64,000 nt of DNA from Desulfopila sp. IMCC35006 (GCF_005116645.1 NZ_SWCM01000001.1:620001-684000), one strand, 5' to 3'; positions 23,789 through 33,610 are shown, counted from the stretch's first letter. A program made the numbers and translations. Notes: generated by a model from the letters alone, not told the origin.

Positions 23789-23887
23789 GGTCTTATTAAA
23801 TCAAATAGTATTTTGTAACTGTCTATTATTTATTAATAATTTTATAAAAAGGATCTGTGAGAAGTTCGTTGACGGTTATTGAATAAA

Positions 23888-23919
23888 GGTCATATTTGCC
23901 CAACTGGTCACACGTGACC
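23888..23919. promoter_or_regulatory. Tandem dyad activator site I
   Basis: Read toward the minus-strand promoter, the dyads are GGTCACGTGTGACC (perfect palindrome) and GGGCAAATATGACC with AGTT between them. Confidence 0.82.
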
Positions 23920-24294
23920 AGGTTTCAGGTTCCAGATGCCAGCTTGTTTTTGAGTTTAAATGAGCAGAATCGTCTGATTCCAATAACGCACTCTGATTTT
24001 TTTCGTGTGTCGCACGCCGGAATAACATGGTAATTGGGTTCGTCTTTTCTGACGTGCATATCCGGCCTTACAATGACAAGAGGTCTGCGCCAAGGAGTCC
24101 AAATTCGGGAAAGCAAAACCTAAAAGAACGGATCAGTCATTCGAATCTTTGGCCGCCTGTTTGTCCTTTTCATTACGGCCAATTGTTATCGAAGCGCAAA
24201 ATTTTCGGCAGCGTGATTCGAAGTGATTTTGAGTTTTGACGATCAGACTGCTCTGACGGTCTGCCATGCATAATCACCAGAGAAACCTGGAAGT

Positions 24295-24326
24295 GGTCAT
24301 GTGTGACCACTTGGGCAAATATGACC
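24295..24326. promoter_or_regulatory. Tandem dyad activator site J
   Basis: GGTCATGTGTGACC, ACTT, then GGGCAAATATGACC. Its edge is exactly 100 bases from the box at 24426. Between sites I and J (23920-24294) I see no gene. Confidence 0.82.
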
Positions 24327-24425
24327 CTTTCCCATGGTTGTTGGCTACCGACCTCCATGTATTTTTTTGTTATTTTCTTCATAAATAACAAAACGATAAA
24401 TAACATGACCCGAGTGTCTAAAAAC

Positions 24426-24440
24426 TGGCTTAATGATTGC
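24426..24440 (+). promoter_or_regulatory. sigma54 -24/-12 promoter toward the metal-resistance genes
   Basis: TGGCTTAATGATTGC has intact GG and TTGC boxes. The next complete gene starts 418 bases downstream, with a possible gene remnant between. Confidence 0.7.
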
Positions 24441-24635
24441 ATTTCTGAGAGTGATGCAGATTGTCACGTCTTCTCGTTGACCGCCTTTTAAAGACCTGCC
24501 TTGTTAGAGCGCATTAGAAATATTTTCGAGTGGTTTGAGCTGTCAAAACATACAGGAAATATCCTATTCGCTACGGATGAGTGGACTTCCGAAACGGGGA
24601 TAGGGTTTCTGTGTCTGGGTCATTTCTAATCATGA

Positions 24636-24812
24636 AGAAAATTAATTGATATCAAAGGCTTAATATTTCTTATCGTTTTGAGCGGAGTAACTGGCTGGCT
24701 GACAGATGCATTTATGAAAAACTGGAGCATTGGTTTTCTGGAGACACAATTGTCGGTATTGTCGAAGGCAATCGGTCTCTTTTTTATGACTTTTGCAAAG
24801 GTCCAAAATTAA
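24636..24812 (+). pseudogene. Possible membrane-protein remnant
   Basis: This open frame gives DIKGLIFLIVLSGVTGWLTD, AFMKNWSIGFLETQLSVLSK and AIGLFFMTFAKVQN, with a hydrophobic segment and protein-like composition. It has no usable start codon or ribosome site. It occupies the leader between the sigma54 promoter at 24426 and the next gene. The family is unknown. Confidence 0.3.
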
Positions 24813-24857
24813 ACGAACGCTCGTGAGAGGGCACCGAAAAATTCAAAGGAGATTATT

Positions 24858-25337
24858 ATGAAGATTATTCTTGTGTCAGTTTTGGCTATTGGAATTGCAA
24901 CTGCAGGTCTCGCTTATGCACATGGGGGTGGCTGTGGTTATAGCGATAGCTATGATATGATGGGCGGAAGAACAGGACGGGGGATGATGAGTGACGACCA
25001 TGGCGGAATGGGAGCTGGAATGATGGGTGATGGCCGTGGGATGGGGCCGGGAATGATGGATAATCAAAGAGGGTATAATAATAGCCTGGGCGGAGTCCGT
25101 TTTGGTCCGAACGGCTCACAAAACGGCTGGACGAGTGAAAACTATCAGAAATTTTTGAACGATACAGTCCAATTACGCAAGGAGATGCATGATAAACGTT
25201 TCGACTATCAGGAGGCTCGGAGAGACCCCAAAACCACCAAAACACAACTTGCTGAAATTGAGAAGGCAGTGATTGATCTTCGCTATAAAATCGAAGAAAA
25301 AGCTGATCAGTATTGCCAAACCCCTTCGCCGAAGTAA
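24858..25337 (+). CDS. Periplasmic Met/His/Gly-rich metal-stress protein (CpxP/ZraP-like)
   Basis: 159 residues, starting after AAAGGAG. Signal peptide (MKIILVSVLAIGIATAGLAYA). A flexible Gly/Met/His/Asp-rich segment (about 23-75: HGGGCGYSDSYDMMGG, repeated GMMGDGRGMGPGMM) is likely to bind Cu or Zn. A helical C-terminal region (about 90-155) reads NDTVQLRKEMHDKRFDYQEA and resembles Spy/CpxP/ZraP periplasmic chaperones. It is followed 134 bases later by a CopA-type ATPase, which fits copper or zinc envelope stress. Sigma54 promoter 24426 points to it. Confidence 0.75.
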   Translation: MKIILVSVLAIGIATAGLAYAHGGGCGYSDSYDMMGGRTGRGMMSDDHGGMGAGMMGDGRGMGPGMMDNQRGYNNSLGGVRFGPNGSQNGWTSENYQKFLNDTVQLRKEMHDKRFDYQEARRDPKTTKTQLAEIEKAVIDLRYKIEEKADQYCQTPSPK

Positions 25338-25471
25338 TCATTTATCATATAGCCGGAAAAGAAATAAACATCGGGTAACAGAAAGAGTACACGTTTTTCT
25401 CCGTAAAGAGCACGCGTATTATAGAATAAAATAATGGAGAAAAAATTGTAAAAAACATCGAAGGAGGTGGC

Positions 25472-27775
25472 ATGATGGCAAGCCAAGGCAATGGAACATC
25501 CCTTGACCCCATCTGCGGCATGAAGGTGGATAAACAGTCCGCACTTTCTGCAGAACGTGACGGACAGACATTCTATTTCTGCAGCGACCACTGTCGGCAG
25601 AAGTTTCTGTCAAGATCGGATGCTGCCGCAAAACCCCAGGAAAAACCATCAAGCAAGGCCATCTATACCTGTCCCATGCACCCTGAAGTACAACAGGATC
25701 ACCCCGGCGAATGCCCGAAGTGTGGCATGGCGCTGGAAGCAAAGACAGCGACGATCGGCACGGATGAAGAAGAGAACACCGAACTGCGCAACATGACCCG
25801 GCGTTTCTGGATCGGCTCTGCGCTGGCATTGCCGGTGTTTATTCTGGCGATGACTCACTTGATACCGGCGCTGGACAGTCTCTCCTGGGTGAAGAGCGAC
25901 GGCTTGCGCTGGTTGCAATTTGCGCTCACCACCCCCGTAGTCCTGTGGGCTGGCTGGCCGTTTTTTCAACGGGGCTACCGCTCGGTCATCAACCGTCACT
26001 TGAACATGTTCACTCTCATCAGTATCGGCGTCGGGGCCGCTTTCATTTTCAGCGTCGTGGCGATGTTCATGCCCGGTCTGTTCCCGCCCACAATGCTCCA
26101 TGAAGGCAAGGTTGTCATCTACTTTGAGGCCGCCGGCATGGTCACGGTGCTTGTGCTTCTCGGCCAGGTGCTCGAACTGCGGGCCCGCAGCCGTACCGGC
26201 AGTGCCATTAAAGCCTTGCTCAACCTCGCCCCGCCCACGGCGCGACAAGTCGTGTCGGGAGGCGATAAGGAAATCCCGCTTGAGCAGGTGAAGGTTGGCG
26301 ACAAGTTGCGGGTGGTTCCTGGTGGTAAAATCCCCGTCGATGGTGAGGTGGCGGAAGGTCACTCCAGCGTCGAGGAATCGATGGTCACCGGTGAGCCGCT
26401 ACCGGTGGAAAAGAGTGTCGGTGATACAGTTACCGGCGGCACCGTCAATGGCTCAGGCAGTTTTGTCATGACAGCTGAACGCGTCGGCAACGACACCCTG
26501 CTCAACCAGATCGTCAATATGGTTGCCGAGGCCCAGCGCAGTCGCGCGCCCATTCAGGGCCTGGCCGACAAGGTCGCGGCCATCTTTGTGCCGGTGGTGC
26601 TGGCGGTCGCGGTGATCACCTTTGTTGTCTGGATGTGGCTGGGGCCGGAACCTAAGCTCGCCCATGCCATCGTCAATGCCGTTGCTGTCCTGATTATCGC
26701 CTGCCCCTGTGCCCTCGGCCTGGCGACGCCTATGGCCATTATGATGGGGGTTGGACGGGGTGCGCAGGAGGGAGTACTGGTGAAAAATGCCGAGGCCCTT
26801 GAACGATTGGAAAAAGTCACTACCCTCGTCGTCGACAAGACGGGCACCTTGACGGAGGGTAAACCCCAACTCATCGATGTGCTGCCGAGCGAAGGTTCTA
26901 CGGCTAAGGAGATGTTGGGGCTGGCCTCCTCTCTAGAACAGAATAGTGAACATCCGCTCGCTGCTGCGATTGTGCGGGGCGCCAAGGAAAAAGACATCGT
27001 CCTTGATGACGTGAAGGATTTTCGCTCGGTGACGGCGGGAGGAGTTGTCGGCAACGTCACTGGTCGTTCGGTGATGGTCGGCAAACCGGATTTCCTCCGG
27101 GACGAAAAGATCTCCGGCCTGGAACAGTTGGAGGTCACTGCCAAAAAACTGCAAACAGAGGGTAAGACTGCAATGTTTGTCGCCATTGATGGCAAGCCCG
27201 CTGGAATCCTCACCGTCGCCGACCCGATAAAGGCCACTACCACTGAAGCTATCCACGAGCTCCATGCGCTCGGTCTGGAAATCGTCATGCTCACCGGCGA
27301 TAACCATCGCACCGCAGCAGCCGTGGCCGGCGAACTCGGCATCGATGTGGTCGAGGCGGAGATCGAACCAGCCGGCAAGGTTGAGCACATTAAACAGCTC
27401 CGCGCGAAAGGCAAACATATTGCCATGGCCGGTGACGGCATCAACGACGCCCCCGCCCTCAGCGAAGCGGATGTCGGCATTGCCATGGGCACGGGTACCG
27501 ACGTGGCCATGCAAAGTGCAGGTGTTACGCTGGTCAAAGGCGATCTCCGGGGCATCGCCAAGGCTATACGCCTCAGTCATGCCACCATGCGAAACATCCG
27601 GCAGAATCTGGTCTTCGCTTTTCTCTACAACTCCTTGGGCATTCCTGTGGCAGCCGGGGTGCTTTACCCGTTCTTTGGGTTACTGCTCAGCCCGATTATT
27701 GCCGGCGCCGCGATGAGCCTGAGTTCCGTTTCGGTCATCGGCAATGCTCTCCGACTCCGGAAGGTGAAACTGTAA
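25472..27775 (+). CDS. copA: Copper-exporting P1B-type ATPase with YHS and HMBD modules
   Basis: 767 residues; the ribosome site AGGAGG precedes ATG 25472. The N-terminus has a YHS-like module ([15 protein letters not shown] ... [13 protein letters not shown], about 12-50) and a heavy-metal-binding module [20 protein letters not shown] (about 68-93), instead of the usual CxxC HMA domain. The core has the CPC metal site ([11 protein letters not shown], about 410-420), phosphorylation motif DKTGTLTEG (about 454), and MLTGDN and [10 protein letters not shown]. It pumps Cu(I), or possibly Ag(I), from the cytoplasm to the periplasm. The periplasmic metal protein upstream probably buffers the exported metal. 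Confidence 0.93.
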   Translation: MMASQGNGTSLDPICGMKVDKQSALSAERDGQTFYFCSDHCRQKFLSRSDAAAKPQEKPSSKAIYTCPMHPEVQQDHPGECPKCGMALEAKTATIGTDEEENTELRNMTRRFWIGSALALPVFILAMTHLIPALDSLSWVKSDGLRWLQFALTTPVVLWAGWPFFQRGYRSVINRHLNMFTLISIGVGAAFIFSVVAMFMPGLFPPTMLHEGKVVIYFEAAGMVTVLVLLGQVLELRARSRTGSAIKALLNLAPPTARQVVSGGDKEIPLEQVKVGDKLRVVPGGKIPVDGEVAEGHSSVEESMVTGEPLPVEKSVGDTVTGGTVNGSGSFVMTAERVGNDTLLNQIVNMVAEAQRSRAPIQGLADKVAAIFVPVVLAVAVITFVVWMWLGPEPKLAHAIVNAVAVLIIACPCALGLATPMAIMMGVGRGAQEGVLVKNAEALERLEKVTTLVVDKTGTLTEGKPQLIDVLPSEGSTAKEMLGLASSLEQNSEHPLAAAIVRGAKEKDIVLDDVKDFRSVTAGGVVGNVTGRSVMVGKPDFLRDEKISGLEQLEVTAKKLQTEGKTAMFVAIDGKPAGILTVADPIKATTTEAIHELHALGLEIVMLTGDNHRTAAAVAGELGIDVVEAEIEPAGKVEHIKQLRAKGKHIAMAGDGINDAPALSEADVGIAMGTGTDVAMQSAGVTLVKGDLRGIAKAIRLSHATMRNIRQNLVFAFLYNSLGIPVAAGVLYPFFGLLLSPIIAGAAMSLSSVSVIGNALRLRKVKL

Positions 27776-27851
27776 AAATGTTGCAAAAGTTGAAATGAAA
27801 GGGCAGTTCCTGAGCAGTGGATCAGGTAGCTCTTCGATTAAAAGTACCTTT

Positions 27852-27888
27852 TTCAGGAAACCTGAAGAAAGCGACCACCTGTCGCTTT
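27852..27888 (+). promoter_or_regulatory. Two leader hairpins before kup
   Basis: TTCAGG-AAA-CCTGAA and AAAGCGAC-CACCT-GTCGCTTT lie side by side in the 180-base leader of kup. No T-run follows. They could be a structured leader or a weak copA terminator. I could not fit a known riboswitch consensus. Confidence 0.3.
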
Positions 27889-27955
27889 GCAGAAAAGTTA
27901 TGCGAGTGGTAAAATCGATACACAGGAATTTGACCGAAAAAAAAAAGGATTTGGA

Positions 27956-29893
27956 ATGACCAATCCCCATGAAGTTTCTGAAAAAGCAGCTCCGAAAGAG
28001 TCCAAAATTCATGGCGCGCAACCTCAACAAAAAAACCGACTGTCGCAGCTTTCACTTGCCGCTCTGGGGGTAGTTTTTGGAGATATCGCCACTAGCCCTA
28101 TATACGCCATTCGGGAGTGTTTCCACGGTGAATACGGTATCGATGTGAGTCATGCCAACGTCTTGGGAATCCTTTCCCTGATGTTTTGGGCTTTGGTAAT
28201 GATCGTGGGCCTGAAATACTTGACCTTCGTTTTTCGCGCCAACAACCATGGAGAAGGCGGTGAAATTGCTCTAATGGCCTTGATTCGCGGTAAAAACAGG
28301 CCTTCCGAAAATAGGAGGAAGTTAGGCATCCTTGCCCTGGGCCTTTTCGCGGCGTGTCTGCTGTATGGAGACGGCATGATCACTCCGGCGATTTCGGTTA
28401 TGAGCGCAGTAGAAGGGCTCGCGGTTATCACACCCCTGTTCAAAGGCTATGTTATCCCCATCACCATTGTTATTCTCGTTGGCCTGTTTCTGATCCAGCG
28501 ACATGGCACGGCAAAGTTAGGCCGTGTTTTTGGACCGGTAATTCTGGTGTGGCTCTGTTTTCTGGCTGTAACCGGGGCCATACAAGTGGCCCATACGCCG
28601 CAAGTGCTGTCGGCTGTTTTTCCGTGGTATGCGATCCACTTCCTGGTTATTAATAAACTGCAGGGAGTTGTGGTGTTGGGAGCCGTATTCCTGGTGGTCA
28701 CCGGCACCGAAGCGTTATACGCCGACATGGGGCACTTCGGTCCCCGTCCCATTCGTCTGACCTGGTTTGCCATTGTTTTTCCAGCTCTTGTGTTGAATTA
28801 TTTTGGGCAGGGAGCCCTTCTCCTGGTCAATCCGGAAGCGGCCAGTCATCCTTTTTACGCTATGGTGCCCGCTTGGGCTATGGTTCCGACGGTGTTATTA
28901 GCTACCCTGGCCACCATCATCGCCTCACAGGCGGTCATCAGCGGCGCTTTTTCCATGACCCGACAAGCAATCCAACTGGGATACCTCCCGCGTTTAAACA
29001 TCCGGCATACCGCCGCAACGCAAATCGGCCAGATCTATATCGCTCCGGTCAATTGGCTGCTCATGGTCTGCACGATCTCCCTTGTGGCCGGTTTTCAATC
29101 CTCCAGCAAACTTGCCGCTGCATACGGGTTAGCCGTAACCTCCACGATGATCATTAACACGGTGCTGTTTTTTGTTGTAACCCGCAGAAAGTGGCATTGG
29201 CCTTTGATGTGGGCCGCACCGCTGGCAGGCCTCTTTTTGCTGGTGGACGTGCCATTTTTTGCGGCCAACCTCAGCAAAATCTTTCATGGGGCATGGTTCC
29301 CGCTGGTTATCGGAGCTACATTTTTTACAGTGATGCTCACCTGGGCCAAGGGACGTGGTGTACTGGAGGCCAAGCTGCACAAGGTCATGTCGCCGGTGCA
29401 TCAATTGAGCGTCGATCTGGCCAACCACCCGCCAAACAAAATCGAAGGGGACGCAGTTTATTTAACCGGAAATCAAAATGTCGTGCCCGTGGCCCTGGCA
29501 AAGAACCTCAAACACCACAAAGTCATTCACAATCGGACAATATTGCTGACTTTTCAGGTGGAAGACATTCCGCGAGTTCCTAATCTCGAAAAGATCCAAA
29601 CCGAAAAATTGGGTGGAGGGTTACATCGCGTCAGAGCTTGCTATGGCTTCATGGAAGATCTTACGTTGGAGAGTGTATTGTCATTGATGCGGGATCAGGG
29701 CTTGGATCTGGATCCGGAAACAACGAGTTTTTATATCGGCCATGAAAACCTGGTTATCGCTGAAAAATCGGCCATGATGCGATGGCGTGCGAACCTCTTT
29801 ATTTTTATGTCCCGCAACGCAGCCGATGCCATCTCATTTTTTAATCTTCCAGCGGAGCAAACAATTGAAGTCGGCGTTCGGCTGGAAATTTGA
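27956..29893 (+). CDS. kup: Kup-type potassium uptake protein
   Basis: 645 residues from ATG 27956 (AAGGA upstream; upstream in-frame codons lack a ribosome site). Family hallmarks: LSLAALGVVFGDIATSPIYA, NNHGEGGEIALMALI, YGDGMITPAISVMSAVEGL, TGTEALYADMGHFG and QAVISGAFSMTRQAIQLGY. Twelve membrane helices are followed by a soluble C-terminal domain (about 510-645). It imports K+ with protons and is constitutive or used in osmotic and acid stress. It stands between copA and an amino-acid permease, all on the plus strand. Confidence 0.93.
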   Translation: MTNPHEVSEKAAPKESKIHGAQPQQKNRLSQLSLAALGVVFGDIATSPIYAIRECFHGEYGIDVSHANVLGILSLMFWALVMIVGLKYLTFVFRANNHGEGGEIALMALIRGKNRPSENRRKLGILALGLFAACLLYGDGMITPAISVMSAVEGLAVITPLFKGYVIPITIVILVGLFLIQRHGTAKLGRVFGPVILVWLCFLAVTGAIQVAHTPQVLSAVFPWYAIHFLVINKLQGVVVLGAVFLVVTGTEALYADMGHFGPRPIRLTWFAIVFPALVLNYFGQGALLLVNPEAASHPFYAMVPAWAMVPTVLLATLATIIASQAVISGAFSMTRQAIQLGYLPRLNIRHTAATQIGQIYIAPVNWLLMVCTISLVAGFQSSSKLAAAYGLAVTSTMIINTVLFFVVTRRKWHWPLMWAAPLAGLFLLVDVPFFAANLSKIFHGAWFPLVIGATFFTVMLTWAKGRGVLEAKLHKVMSPVHQLSVDLANHPPNKIEGDAVYLTGNQNVVPVALAKNLKHHKVIHNRTILLTFQVEDIPRVPNLEKIQTEKLGGGLHRVRACYGFMEDLTLESVLSLMRDQGLDLDPETTSFYIGHENLVIAEKSAMMRWRANLFIFMSRNAADAISFFNLPAEQTIEVGVRLEI

Positions 29894-30006
29894 CACGCTT
29901 TCTTATTTCAGGGAGTAATCTTTCTTTTTGTAATTGTTTCAGAGGGACCAGACCATCACATTAATGAACAAAAACAATTGTAAGGTACATAAAACGTTGA
30001 CGGGAA

Positions 30007-31332
30007 ATGAGTGTCATGGCTGATTCTAGATCTTCGGACAAAGGTTCCATTAGTTTGTGGGGCGCCGTATCCATAGGTGTGGGCGGAATGGTCGGCGGCG
30101 GTATTTTTGCCGTGCTTGGTCTTTCCGTACAGATTACCAAAGCGGGGGCACCTCTCTCTTTTTTACTGGCCGGATTTATTGCACTTGTCACTTCCTATTC
30201 ATACACGAAATTGTCGGTTGCCTTGCCCAGTCAGGGTGGTACCGTCACCTATCTGGATAAGGCATTTGGTTCGGGCATCTGGACAGGTTCGCTGAACATT
30301 CTGCTCTGGATCAGTTATATCGTCATGCTCTCGCTCTACGCCTATGCCTTCGGTAGTTACGGTGCTGAACTATTTCCATCGTCCTGGCACGCTGTTGCCA
30401 AACACGTCCTTATCAGCGGTATTATTCTCCTGATCACAGGGCTGAATATATTGAGCTCTAAGCTGATCGGCGAGGCAGAGGAGTGGATTGTCGCCATCAA
30501 GGTGATCATCCTGCTGGTGTTTGTCGGGATCGGATTTTTCGGAATTGATCCATCGCAGTTGGCAGTTTCTCACTGGGCGGCGCCTGTTCCCCTGATTGCA
30601 GGTGGAATGGTGATTTTTCTGGCCTATGAGGGTTTCGAGCTTATCGCTAATACAGCCGGCGATATCACCAGCCCCTCAATAAACCTGCCGCGAGCCTTTT
30701 TCATATCGACTATATTTGTGATCGTCCTGTATGTCCTGGTTGCCTTAGTTACGGTGGGAAATCTGCCTGTTCCCGATATCGTCCAGGCCAAAGATTACGC
30801 ACTGGCCGAAGCCGCCCGCCCGTTTTTGGGTCAAAAAGGATATGATATCATCACGGTAGCCGCCTTACTATCCACGGCATCGGCTATTAATGCTACGCTG
30901 TACGGCGCTGCACGCCTGTCGTTTATAATCGCTAAAGATGGCGAACTGCCTGCCTTTCTAGAGAACAAGATCTGGGATAAGCCCATTGAGGGCCTGTTGA
31001 TCACCGCGGCGGCCACCCTGGCTATGGCCAACTCTTTTAACCTGGATAGTATTTCCATGATGGGAAGCGCCGGGTTTCTGTTGATCTTCGCAGCGGTCAA
31101 TGGTGCCTCTTATCGGCTATCCGGAAAAATCGGGAGCAACAAGGGGATTTCGATCCTCGGGGCATTTCTTTGCCTTGCCGCTTTAGGAAGCCTGATCTGG
31201 CTCACGATGCGCGATAATCCCCTGCATATCTTATTCCTGGCGGGAATGGTTGTTCTCTCAGTTGCTATCGAATATGCCTATCGTATCATTCGAAAACGGG
31301 AGATAGACGTGACCAAAAATGAGCGATCTTGA
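30007..31332 (+). CDS. APC-superfamily amino-acid/polyamine permease
   Basis: 441 residues with about 12 membrane helices. It begins MSVMADSRSSDKGSISLWGA and has the APC glycine-rich first helix SIGVGGMVGGGIFAVLGLS, then YTKLSVALPSQGGTVTYLDK. An alternative start is ATG 30016. The substrate cannot be read from sequence; amino acids, GABA or polyamines are possible. It follows kup by 113 bases and may belong to the same osmotic or acid response. The 275 bases after it (31333-31607) show no gene. Confidence 0.85.
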   Translation: MSVMADSRSSDKGSISLWGAVSIGVGGMVGGGIFAVLGLSVQITKAGAPLSFLLAGFIALVTSYSYTKLSVALPSQGGTVTYLDKAFGSGIWTGSLNILLWISYIVMLSLYAYAFGSYGAELFPSSWHAVAKHVLISGIILLITGLNILSSKLIGEAEEWIVAIKVIILLVFVGIGFFGIDPSQLAVSHWAAPVPLIAGGMVIFLAYEGFELIANTAGDITSPSINLPRAFFISTIFVIVLYVLVALVTVGNLPVPDIVQAKDYALAEAARPFLGQKGYDIITVAALLSTASAINATLYGAARLSFIIAKDGELPAFLENKIWDKPIEGLLITAAATLAMANSFNLDSISMMGSAGFLLIFAAVNGASYRLSGKIGSNKGISILGAFLCLAALGSLIWLTMRDNPLHILFLAGMVVLSVAIEYAYRIIRKREIDVTKNERS

Positions 31333-31607
31333 TCAGACAGTCACCACTTCCATCTCAACTTTCAATAACCAAAAAACCTCTTAGAGAAGAGCAGAAAGTG
31401 GCAAAGTGAGGTCAGTCTTCAAATTTGGTACCTGCAAGCCCCGCTAGAAAAATTTCTCTTGGCAATCTTAACCATTTTTTAAAAAAAACAGAGTAGAAAA
31501 GACGCACCACAACTAATCTCGCAACATAACCAAAGAACACCTTTTAAAACTGCAACAGAGCTCCAACTCGAGGTGTCGACTGTTAACCTTCCAGACAGCA
31601 CCAACTC

Positions 31608-32324
31608 TCACCACATTTTTCGCACCAGCTCTTTTTCATGTTTAATTTTTGTGCCAACAAGACGCTCCCACAAAAATATTCCGGATAGTTTTTCCACCTT
31701 TGTTGTTGGCACCAAAAACTCCTCAAGTGGTAAATTTGAGCCGTCATTGGGTATGACAAAGGACCACATGTTAAGTGTTCCTCTATTGTCTTCTGTTAAT
31801 ATGGATTTGAAAAACGCGTGAGGGATTGGCAGGGAGACACCATTATCATCTTCTGCACCAATCATTTTAACCTCAACATCAAAATAAAAGATAGGGCCAC
31901 AGATAACGTAAGTCTCAAGAATGTCCTTCTTGGCATCTAGTTCTCTTACCGCCTCCTCAAGCTTCTTCCATATTATTCTATTCAAAGTAGGCTTTTGCGG
32001 TGACATATTCGACAGCAGGAAGGTTTCACTGTTTTGAATCTCAGTTTCTATTTGGTTTGCGCTGGCGATCAAATGCCCCCGATCATAGCCAGATCCCACA
32101 TAGTCAACCAGGTCAGCTCTAAACATGTCAGCGATTCGGTAATCTGGACGAAAATTATCAGCCCTTCCAATAGTAGATTTATTTGGATCTACTATCTCCA
32201 GGGCCCATTTGGCTTGTCTAAAGTAATATGAATATCCAAGGACGTAATGCCTGTTAAACAACAATAGATCAGCCGCAGGAACTCCATACCTCGTCTCACG
32301 CCTTAAACTCGGTATTTCTAACAT
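31608..32324 (-). CDS. DNA/RNA non-specific endonuclease (NUC1-like)
   Basis: 238 residues. The catalytic signature YDRGHLIASAN (DRGH, His as general base) is followed by LLSNMSPQKPTLNRIIWKKL, where Asn is the metal ligand. Flanking core parts are VDYVGSGYDRGH and ETYVICGPIFY. This is the beta-beta-alpha metal NUC family, which cleaves single- and double-stranded DNA and RNA. There is no signal peptide, so it acts inside the cell or leaves by another route. No immunity gene is recognisable beside it. It stands alone between the permease and the thermonuclease-like gene. Confidence 0.87.
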   Translation of the reverse strand: MLEIPSLRRETRYGVPAADLLLFNRHYVLGYSYYFRQAKWALEIVDPNKSTIGRADNFRPDYRIADMFRADLVDYVGSGYDRGHLIASANQIETEIQNSETFLLSNMSPQKPTLNRIIWKKLEEAVRELDAKKDILETYVICGPIFYFDVEVKMIGAEDDNGVSLPIPHAFFKSILTEDNRGTLNMWSFVIPNDGSNLPLEEFLVPTTKVEKLSGIFLWERLVGTKIKHEKELVRKMW

Positions 32325-32731
32325 AATCCCTCCATGCCTCTGTGATTTTCTATCGCAATTAATGCGATTTTTACCTTAATACTAAAGATTTAAGTAAACT
32401 TATTTTGTTTTGAAGAGAGTCAAACAATTCTGAATATGGACCATTTGAAATAGACCTGGCTGACTTATCAGCTACGGTCTATTTCACCCTTCCTTAGTAT
32501 CTATAACCATGTTGCCAGCAAGAGCTAAATTTAAGAACCTACATTAGTCCTTGGATCTGTCGACCTGTGCGAAAAATGATCTGCTACGAAAAAAAGCACT
32601 CCATTTCTTTGGAAATAAGATTTTTTGGCGATATCTTTCCTAACCTCATTACACTCAAAGAGACAGAAAGGATATGAAACGATTTTTGGTTCTTAACGCC
32701 TCGTCCGCACTAACAAAGAGGGGTAGACTTT
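32325..32731. other. Intergenic, no feature recognised
   Basis: AT-rich DNA between the NUC1-like gene and the 30-codon reading frame. TAGACCTGGCTGACTTATCAGCTACGGTCTA near 32450-32482 forms an imperfect inverted repeat (TAGACC...GGTCTA) followed by TTTCACC. I see nothing else. Confidence 0.35.
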
Positions 32732-32824
32732 TTAGTTTCTTTCTGCTTGTAATTCCTGTATCTCTTGACACAAAAATTGCAAATCCTGCTTCATTTTTTC
32801 CAATACCCTGATGAGATCATCCAT
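32732..32824 (-). CDS. Possible 30-residue acidic/helical peptide
   Basis: ATG 32824 has an exceptional ribosome site (AAGGAGG). The product MDDLIRVLEKMKQDLQFLCQ then EIQELQAERN is a perfect amphipathic helix with Leu/Ile heptad spacing. Its start overlaps the 3' end of the thermonuclease-like gene by eight bases. It could be a microprotein or the surviving start of a longer coiled-coil gene. Confidence 0.45.
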   Translation of the reverse strand: MDDLIRVLEKMKQDLQFLCQEIQELQAERN

Positions 32825-33395
32825 TATTGAACCTCCTTGAAAGCTTTTTATCAGGCTGGTATCTGCTAAAGACACATTGCCAGCTCACAATCAATAAAAT
32901 ATAGAAATAACTATTCTTATTTCTTAATAAATAGCCATGGAACGAGGAACTCTTAAGAAGAGTTGCATTGTTTTGCGAGATAACTCCACAAAATCTCAGC
33001 GATGTCCTTGGTAGAAGGAAGAAACCATCTGCACGTCTTGCAGTCATCCTTGAAGAATAGCCGGCTTTGATAAGGCTCTGGTTAACATTCACACCATTGT
33101 TCATGACAATGCCCACAGTCCTGCCGTATCTATCGGTATCATAGGCGATGACTTCTGCAGTCTTTCCTGCAGTTAGACTCGCGGTGTATTTTTTAGCAGC
33201 GTTGCCAAATGCTTGTCCTTTTTCTGGTGTATCGATGCCGTACAGACGGATCTTGTGCTGAATCTTGTTGCTGTCCAATATGGCTATGGTGTCGCCATCA
33301 GCAATGCCCACCACCTTGCCGGTGATAACTCCGGCTTGGGCTGAAATGGATACGAGCAGGAACACCAGCAGGAAGGATAACAGCAGTCGTTTCAT
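32817..33395 (-). CDS. Thermonuclease (SNase-like), aberrant C-terminus
   Basis: 192 residues with a signal peptide (MKRLLLSFLLVFLLVSISAQA). The SNase barrel has the metal and catalytic residues: VGIADGDTIAI, HKIRLYGIDTPEKGQAFG (Arg and Glu) and DTDRYGRTVGIV (second Arg). After NQSLIKAGY the expected 'W-x-Y-x-x-Y' helix is absent; the remaining 70 residues are unlike the family and rich in Phe, Ser and Arg. A frameshift near 33040 is likely, so the last helices are missing. The core is perhaps active as a secreted or periplasmic nuclease. Confidence 0.78.
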   Translation of the reverse strand: MKRLLLSFLLVFLLVSISAQAGVITGKVVGIADGDTIAILDSNKIQHKIRLYGIDTPEKGQAFGNAAKKYTASLTAGKTAEVIAYDTDRYGRTVGIVMNNGVNVNQSLIKAGYSSRMTARRADGFFLLPRTSLRFCGVISQNNATLLKSSSFHGYLLRNKNSYFYILLIVSWQCVFSRYQPDKKLSRRFNNG

Positions 33396-33564
33396 TATTT
33401 CAAACTCTCAGATAAAGCATGTACCGGATTTGCCATCCTGGGTTTGGCGTAAGCGCCACATAAAGCAGGCCCTCCCGACGTCATACATGGCCCAGATTCG
33501 CCAGGATCAGTTTTTTAGAAGAAGACGAAAAGAGGTTGTACAAGGGTTGTACAAAACAGATCCA

Positions 33565-33602
33565 AAACAAAAAAGGACTTACCGAATTGACGATAAGTCC
33601 TT
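33565..33602 (-). terminator. Rho-independent terminator after tRNA-Arg
   Basis: On the minus strand AAGGACTTA and TAAGTCCTT pair around a 12-base loop and are followed by TTTTTGTTTT. It lies 9 bases past the tRNA 3' end. Confidence 0.8.
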
Positions 33603-33610
33603 GAATTTCT

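Noticed and set aside
27776-27955. Possible c-di-AMP or other riboswitch upstream of kup
   Set aside because: Two clean hairpins are present, but I could not match the conserved core of any riboswitch class. Reported only as leader hairpins.
31608-33395. Two nuclease genes as a toxin or defence system
   Set aside because: No immunity protein, delivery domain or defence partner is visible, and the second nuclease looks C-terminally damaged. Simple nucleases are the safer reading.
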